DNA from: Porites lobata
Taxonomy: Eukaryota; Cnidaria; Anthozoa; Scleractinia; Poritidae
Direction: 5' to 3'
NCBI GenBank assembly: GCA_942486035.1
Contig: CALNXK010000337.1
Coordinates: 218,501-282,500, forward strand
DNA: 64,000 nt
Positions 59,901 to 64,000 of this stretch are shown piece after piece. The notes beneath the pieces are model-generated. The model did no database searches. It was not told the origin of the DNA and worked only from the letters and a program-made list of their open reading frames with translations. Both the position numbers and the translations under genes were made by a program. How positions within the stretch are numbered: the first letter of the stretch is position 1; each line of letters starts with the position of its first letter.

Positions 59901-62332
59901 TTTCCAAAACCCTCTGAATCTTCATTTCTAGAAATCAATTTGAAAACAAAAACCATGACTGCAAGAAAAAGCTTTCCCAGTGAAATATGTTTTTATAGCT
60001 ACCAGTGTGTCACATGAGTGGCCAGTTTGCGGCAGTTGTAATTGGGCGGCAACAAATAAAGCAGTTGAGTTAGTTTCCTGGTAGTCAGGCTTTTAAACTC
60101 CTATAGTATTTTCCACTCCTGTAAATAACTAACTGGTTTTATAACATAGCGCGCGTGCTTGCCCTATATAAGTACTATTGAGCCGCTATGAACAAAATCT
60201 TTATTTACGCACGCCCGTGCGTAAATAAGATGACTTGAGCATTTTTTTTAGCTGGCTGCAAAGTACAGTAGTCGTCTTTTAAGCTGTGGTGCAGTTTTCC
60301 TTCGGAAGAAACCAGCGAAGAACTGCCCAATTTTTATATCGGCATTGACCTTTTAGGTCCTGATCGAACAAGCAGCAAAAATAAAGCCGAATTAAAAAAA
60401 AATTGCAAGTTGCGCGTTTCGCAAATTTTTCGGATGACCAGCTGCAGCAAATTTTGGCCGAAAGACATTCACTGGGAACAGAACAGACACCAACTGGTCA
60501 TCAACAACATTTAAGGGTAACATTTCCGTTTTTATTGTTGTTTTTAAATTTGTTATGTACTTTTGTTATCTCCGGACAATCCGACTGAAGCAGGAAAATT
60601 TCTCTCTCAATAACATCACAAATTACACAAGAAGACATAAATTTATTACTCACAAAAACAACTGCTGCCAGGTCTTCTCAAGAAGCCGTAATGACCAGCC
60701 AATGTTCGTTAATGAATATAAGTTTAAAGAAGGATGACAGTCGTCTTCGCTAAAAACATGTTTTCTGGATTTCACCGAGCAAAACGTAAACATCTTTTCA
60801 GCAAATCCAACCCATACTCCACGACTTCTTACGTACATGTTAGTATTTTAACTTTAGGTGAACTTTAAGACTCTTTTAGCTTTGTTTCTGCTTAGTTTCC
60901 ATTGATCGTTACTCACAAAAACAACTGCTGCCAGGTCTTCTCAAGAAGCCGTAATGACCAGCCAATGTTCGTTAATGAATATAAGTTTAAAGAAGGATGA
61001 CAGTCGTCTTCGCTAAAAACATGTTTTCTGGATTTCACCGAGCAAAACGTAAACATCTTTTCAGCAAATCCAACCCATACTCCACGACTTCTTACGTACA
61101 TGTTAGTATTTTAACTTTAGGTGAACTTTAAGACTCTTTTAGCTTTGTTTCTGCTTAGTTTCCATTGATCGTTAACGAATAAAGAAACAAATTTTCTTTC
61201 TCAGCTTTATAGAAAGAATATTTTCGTTCAAACGATTGTGGCGTGTTCGTAATCAGCCAATAGAACCCTTTGTTATTGTGTAACGCGTTACGAGAATTTT
61301 GTAGTTAATCAAAAAGCAAGCATTTTTGTCAGCTATGTTATAAAAGAATTTGCTCATGCTTTTAGCTGTGCGTATATCGAGTTATGGATGCACTCGGGAA
61401 GTTTGGAGAGCACTCAAGAAGCTAGAATTGCACTCGGCTATCGCCTCGTGCAACTCTTACGCATCTTTCGTGCTCTCCAAACTTCCCGCGTGCATCCATA
61501 ACTCGATATACGCACGCTAAGCATGAGTAAATTCTTAAATTACGCCCAGGCATATAACAAACTAATCACTGTACTATAGATACTATTGAGAGTAAGTAAA
61601 GACCTTGTGTAAATGTGACCCACGGTCAATATGAAGCTGGATGCAAATTTATAAATTCAACTAAAAATGACAAAAACCGACTCACCAAACAAATTTTGCT
61701 GAACAGTTAAGTTTTTTTTTCGCTGTGAGATGAGTCTTGCGTGTTTAATTGCAAAAGATTCAAGTTCGTGAGTAGCTACCAGTATATTAACTTTATCTGG
61801 CTGTTCGTTTCTCAAATCTTGTAGCAAAATTCTGGTTATGTTACTTGCTTTCTGTGGAAAAAAAAGAGAGAGAGAGAAAAACAAGGAGAATGGTTAAGAG
61901 AAGATATTCCCGCTGAAACACGTACCATCTATTCTTTATCATGAATATAGGTTTCTTGGTCAAATCTTAATGAAGTAAATTACACTTAATAACTCCAAAT
62001 TGTCAGTTTTGCTGTAACCATTACTGATAAACCACTACACAAGTGAACTTTCTTTGTATTTTGCGGTTCAATGAAGGATGTTTTTTTATAAACTGCAATG
62101 ACCTTTACTTTGTGCAGTAACCAGGACTTTTCACATTATCATAACCACCAATACTTTTATCCTGCTTTTATCCTGCCTCCCTGCAGCATACACAATGAAT
62201 GCAGCCTTAAAATACATTCAAAATTAGTAGTCAATGATCAAGTTAGTTATTTGCCGTAGAGATGACGCTAACCTGAAAGGAATCTTGCTTTTTGACATTT
62301 AGAGCCCTTATCGATTTAAGGAATCCCGATTT
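50636..62332 (-). CDS. Gene C: adhesion GPCR, 5' end outside window
   Basis: Fourteen coding exons in matching phase give 561 codons plus stop: 62273-62332, 61686-61851, 59820-59927, 58364-58442, 57560-57671, 57139-57179, 56821-56950, 54973-55076, 54302-54404, 53752-53902, 53196-53280, 52805-52871, 51939-52148, 50636-50905. Product: GAIN domain, GPS with CNHL/T, full 7TM and a tail ending ALHEERTMTPVNT. Signal peptide and stalk exons were not found between 62333 and 64000 and probably lie upstream. Family knowledge predicts an autoproteolysed two-chain receptor. It is the closest match to gene A in exon lengths. Confidence 0.87.
51240..51500. mobile_element. Palindromic MITE in last intron of gene C
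   Basis: Contains CACTACCTGGATCTGGGTAG and GACACGTCATCAGTATGG, related to 5757-6015 in gene A's corresponding intron. A partial copy of the CAGGGGCACCC family follows from about 51489. Confidence 0.6.
51939..52148 (-). CDS. Gene C exon: TM5 end, ICL3, TM6, TM7 start
   Basis: Reads INSVLLARVVHEILRMQADK, LFPLLGLTWVFGVLSV and ends QYIFTIFNSLQ at GTATAG; 210 nt, equal to gene A exon 15. Confidence 0.93.
52805..52871 (-). CDS. Gene C exon: ECL2 and TM5 start
   Basis: Reads CWVSFKNNLIWTFVAPVLLV and ends CT; 67 nt, donor GTAAGT. Confidence 0.9.
53196..53280 (-). CDS. Gene C exon: TM4
   Basis: Reads LSLLIVVLSIVIASIQDGGI and ends YVHDH; intact GTAAGT donor at the position where gene B has GAAAGT. 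Confidence 0.9.
53450..53647. mobile_element. Palindromic MITE
   Basis: ATTGACCACTCCAGAAAATA and CATAATGCTC at the left are mirrored by GAGCATTATGG and GGAGTGGTCAAT at the right, with GCAAAATTTTGGGG arms between. Gene C intron between TM3 and TM4 exons. Confidence 0.75.
53752..53902 (-). CDS. Gene C exon: TM3
   Basis: Contains ELCVFVAAMIHYFYLVGF and AWMLFEGVYLYLMVVKVFNT, ending YGVAWG; 151 nt, donor GTAAGT. Confidence 0.92.
54302..54404 (-). CDS. Gene C exon: ICL1 and TM2
   Basis: Reads DLKEDQTQIRFNLVVAIAIA then QITFLAGIDATEVK; 103 nt, donor GTAAGC. Confidence 0.9.
54973..55076 (-). CDS. Gene C exon: TM1
   Basis: Reads VPADHQVALKVITYVGCALS and ends AVAYCVLM; 104 nt, donor GTGAGT. Confidence 0.9.
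55313..56768. mobile_element. 1.46-kb inverted-repeat element with tandem core
   Basis: AACCCGCGAGTAAGAACC at the left and GGTTCTTACTCGCGGGTT at the right are perfect 18-bp inverted repeats. The core (about 55840-56745) has eight tandem units. The element fills most of the gene C intron between TM1 and GPS exons and ends 52 bp from the GPS exon. Confidence 0.75.
55840..56745. repeat. Eight tandem ~110-bp units
   Basis: AAGCAATGTATGGA starts at 55861, 55966, 56076, 56181, 56291, 56401, 56511 and 56630, giving periods of 105, 110, 105, 110, 110, 110 and 119 bp. Each unit contains an imperfect hairpin of the form AACCTGTTT...AGGCTAAACAGGTT. Minus-strand frames through it are artefacts. Confidence 0.92.
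56821..56950 (-). CDS. Gene C exon: GPS cleavage motif
   Basis: Contains FSGSWSSKGCSMVNRT and TCTCNHLTNFAVLMRVG; the expected cut is between Leu and Thr. Donor GTTAGT, phase 0. Confidence 0.9.
57139..57179 (-). CDS. Gene C exon: GPS first Cys segment
   Basis: Reads GLEPHCVFWDFTAK; 41 nt, phase 0 in and phase 2 out at GTAAGT. The acceptor TTTCTTAAG is less pyrimidine-rich than usual. Confidence 0.78.
57560..57671 (-). CDS. Gene C exon: GAIN beta-strands
   Basis: Reads KNITNFTLSNIIGSTVDPRP and ends NVTVVFRYEE at GTATGT; 112 nt as in gene A exon 7. Confidence 0.8.
58364..58442 (-). CDS. Gene C exon: small GAIN exon
   Basis: Reads DAVTVCTLFDGEINQW then IPGEKRIDLNG. Acceptor TTATCTCAG, donor GTAAGG. 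It aligns with gene A exon 6 and keeps the frame between its neighbours. Confidence 0.75.
58591..59750. mobile_element. Composite MITE region in gene C intron
   Basis: The outer parts match 11797-12055 in gene A (CTAGTGGTCTATTA at the left, GCCTCTGAGTCAATA at the right). The interior holds other repeats, including a hairpin at 59391-59530 with CATGGAAAGTGCT ends. Confidence 0.5.
59820..59927 (-). CDS. Gene C exon: GAIN
   Basis: Reads MKIQRVLENNTNPVACSKSD and ends IIIPSENLKGQG; phase 1 out at GTAAAG. It aligns with gene A exon 5. Confidence 0.78.
60648..61173. repeat. 263-bp tandem duplication
   Basis: The segment beginning ACTCACAAAAACAACTGCTG at 60648 is repeated from 60911 without any difference I could find, period 263 bp. 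Each copy carries the same 62-codon minus frame, which is not a recognised gene. In the gene C intron between GAIN exons. Confidence 0.92.
61350..61535. mobile_element. Palindromic MITE
   Basis: GTGCGTATATCGAGTTATGG at the left pairs with CCATAACTCGATATACGCAC at the right, with CTCCAAACTTCCCG arms inside. Confidence 0.75.
61686..61851 (-). CDS. Gene C exon: GAIN helical part
   Basis: Reads KASNITRILLQDLRNEQPDK, then VATHELESFAIKHARL, ending NLFG at a GTGAGT donor in phase 1. It aligns with gene A exon 4. Confidence 0.8.
62273..62332 (-). CDS. Gene C exon: short pre-GAIN
   Basis: Reads KSGFLKSIRALNVKKQDSFQ, phase 0/0, acceptor CTTTGCAG and donor GTTAGC. It shares RALNV with gene A exon 3. 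The open frame continues upstream of the acceptor, so an earlier start to the exon cannot be excluded. Confidence 0.6.
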
Positions 62333-64000
62333 CTGCAAAGAAACGTATGAAGTTTTGTGAAACGCAACGGTTTGTCCCAGAGTGTATTTTTTCTACAATC
62401 AGCTATTACTGACTGAACAGTGGCTGAATAATCCCGGTAGAAGTTAACATACAATCCAACTTTATCTGAAACTGAAACACCCCCTTTCAAGAAGTCTTGC
62501 TTTTAACTGGTTTATTTGGAACAAAACCTTCTTTGGCCAAACTCCTCGACAAAACGATCGTTGTTATTGTTTATGGTCTTTTCCTAACACCGAGGGGGGA
62601 CTCGTCAACATTCAGACATAATTACATGCGTTTTTTTTACTTCCTTGGCTGTTTCTTTTACTTTGATTTTACTGCCTTTTTCTTGCGTATCAATCGAAAT
62701 TTATTTTTGCCATTGTTTTCTGAGAAATTTCTCAATCCGTGGTCTCAATAATTAATGAGAGACGACTCTGAAAGGCCAGTTTCAAAGAAAACAATCATCC
62801 TAATCCTGATTCGTGTTCTCATGCTGAAGGGTGCGCCGTTTGAGATGAAATGTTAAACACCTAATGACTGGTCCCTTTGGAAACAGTTAATTTTGTTTCC
62901 CGAGGTGGAGCTGAGAAGAAGAGATTCGAGGGAAACAAAATTAACCGTTTCCCGAGGTACCAGCCTTTAGGCGATTTGTTAGATAGCCCACAGTATGAAA
63001 ATTGATCTCGCGCGCGCTCAACCTCGCGGATAAGAGTACACAATTACCCTTTGACGTCATAGATTTTAAAATGTTGCCCGCTCGAATATTTTGGCGGGGA
63101 AAAGTTTCATTATTAGATGCCATGTGATCTCAAAGTAACCTACGAGAGCTCTGTTGGAAAAACTACAGCTATATAATCCCACTGGCCTTCTGCCTGCCCT
63201 TGATTAACTGCTGTGCCTTCGTCATGCTTAAGCTTGCAATAAATAAAGAATCTTTTAGTTATCAGCAATCCAGTATAACTCACCAATGTCTTCCAAGATC
63301 TTGGTACTGTTATTGACGGTGATGATGACAATGTTAAGATAGAAAAGCAAATAGTAAAAACTAGGAAGGTTAAAAATCTAAACCTATTTACACATAAAAA
63401 GATGTTTGTACATGATAAATTTTGCTTTGTGACATAATGTGTCAAATTAATTATTAGTTATTTAATTATTGCAAAGCATGCAATTTCTACAGCCATCCTC
63501 GATTAAGGCAGTCAGGTCTGTTCTCCTAATTTTGGTCTTAAATTTGCCGAGACTATCCTCGGCACGTAATTCCTTTGTAAGTTTCGACCAGAGGAAAGGG
63601 CCATGGTATCTTAATGAATGCTTTCCACATTTAATCGTATTAAAACGAGGCAGATTGAAATCCGAATTTCTTAAAGAGTATCTGCTGTCACTGTCTGCTT
63701 TCAGCATGAAAAGTTCCTGTATAAAGTTGGAAGTTGAATCTTCTTTGCCTTAAACATGAGAATCGCAATTTCCTGTTATCCTCTTTGTCCTTTCTGTCCA
63801 AGACGGGTTTGAAAGTTTGAAAAATTTCTTAAATAAAAACTGTTACATACAATGCAGCTACTGATCTCACCACCCACAGATGAAAGAAAAGAAAAAACAG
63901 CACAAAAAACTAATTAAAAACAAACAAAACTAAACAGAGAAAAGGTCGAATGTTGGCCAATTATGCTCAACATAACTGAGCTGTATTCCTAACAAAAAGC
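62333..64000. other. Region upstream of visible gene C exons
   Basis: No Ser/Thr-rich stalk exon or signal-peptide exon in the right phase was found here. It contains an inverted repeat around 62880-62965 built on GTTAATTTTGTTTCCCGAGG, GC-rich sequence to about 63130 and the LINE fragment at 63462-63760. Confidence 0.45.
63462..63760 (-). mobile_element. LINE reverse-transcriptase C-terminal fragment
   Basis: Minus-strand frame contains RYSLRNSDFNLPRFNTIKCG and HGPFLWSKLTKELR, then GCRNCMLCNN before the stop. This is the usual C-terminal pattern of a non-LTR retrotransposon RT in cnidarian genomes. Only about 95 residues remain. Confidence 0.75.

Noticed and set aside
60650..61101. Two identical 62-codon minus frames
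   Set aside because: Identical only because of the 263-bp duplication; in a gene C intron, with no recognisable domain or splice support.
62338..62490. N-terminal extension of the gene C exon at 62273-62332
   Set aside because: The upstream open frame lacks similarity to genes A and B, and a good acceptor (CTTTGCAG) precedes the conserved part.
1..64000. CRISPR arrays, bacterial operons, rRNA, phage or defence-system genes
   Set aside because: The sequence is intron-rich animal DNA; no regularly spaced repeat-spacer pattern or prokaryotic gene organisation was seen.

Overview
The window looks like nuclear DNA of an animal, most likely an anthozoan cnidarian such as a stony coral. This is inference: the genes are AT-rich and intron-rich with GT/AG splice sites, repeats are dense, fragments of non-LTR retrotransposons are scattered throughout, and some of the repeats resemble ones I associate with coral genomes. 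There is no prokaryotic operon, CRISPR array, rRNA gene or convincing intact tRNA. Most long open frames are repeat or low-complexity shadows; the real coding sequence is in short exons.

The backbone is a head-to-tail array of three paralogous adhesion G-protein-coupled receptor (aGPCR) genes, all on the minus strand. Gene A runs from 27086 down to 5069. It has 16 coding exons whose splice phases all agree, giving about 746 residues: signal peptide, Thr-rich stalk, GAIN domain with GPS cleavage motif, seven-helix domain and cytoplasmic tail. Gene B runs from 40645 to 29406. It keeps the same exon plan and mostly open exons but has several independent lesions: a shifted donor in the GAIN region, two GAIN exons not found, a destroyed donor after TM4, and loss of the TM5/intracellular-loop-3 half-exon next to a small inverted-repeat element. 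It is probably a decaying copy. Gene C runs from upstream of the visible exons (first seen at 62332) to 50636 and is intact from the GAIN region to the stop; its signal peptide and stalk exons are not visible and probably lie beyond 64000.

The three genes share intron positions and phases, so they arose by tandem duplication. The 7TM core is conserved while stalk and tail diverge. All three keep a Cys-Asn-His-Leu/Thr cleavage motif, so the expected products are two-chain surface receptors with a tethered agonist beginning at the Thr after the cut.

The rest is introns and intergenic DNA filled with mobile-element debris: four degenerate non-LTR reverse-transcriptase fragments, many palindromic MITE-like elements, microsatellites and tandem repeats. 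Four elements stand out. A 424-bp hAT-like element (20859-21282) has a perfect 8-bp target duplication and GTTGC iterons. A 1.83-kb element (22777-24607) is bounded by TTAA. A 3.06-kb element (42676-45730) is nested inside another repeat and carries two arrays of GTGCC iterons. A 1.46-kb element (55313-56768) has a terminal motif that recurs as eight internal tandem copies. I do not see a clearly new multi-gene system; the most novel-looking signals are these iteron-bearing elements and the decay pattern of gene B.
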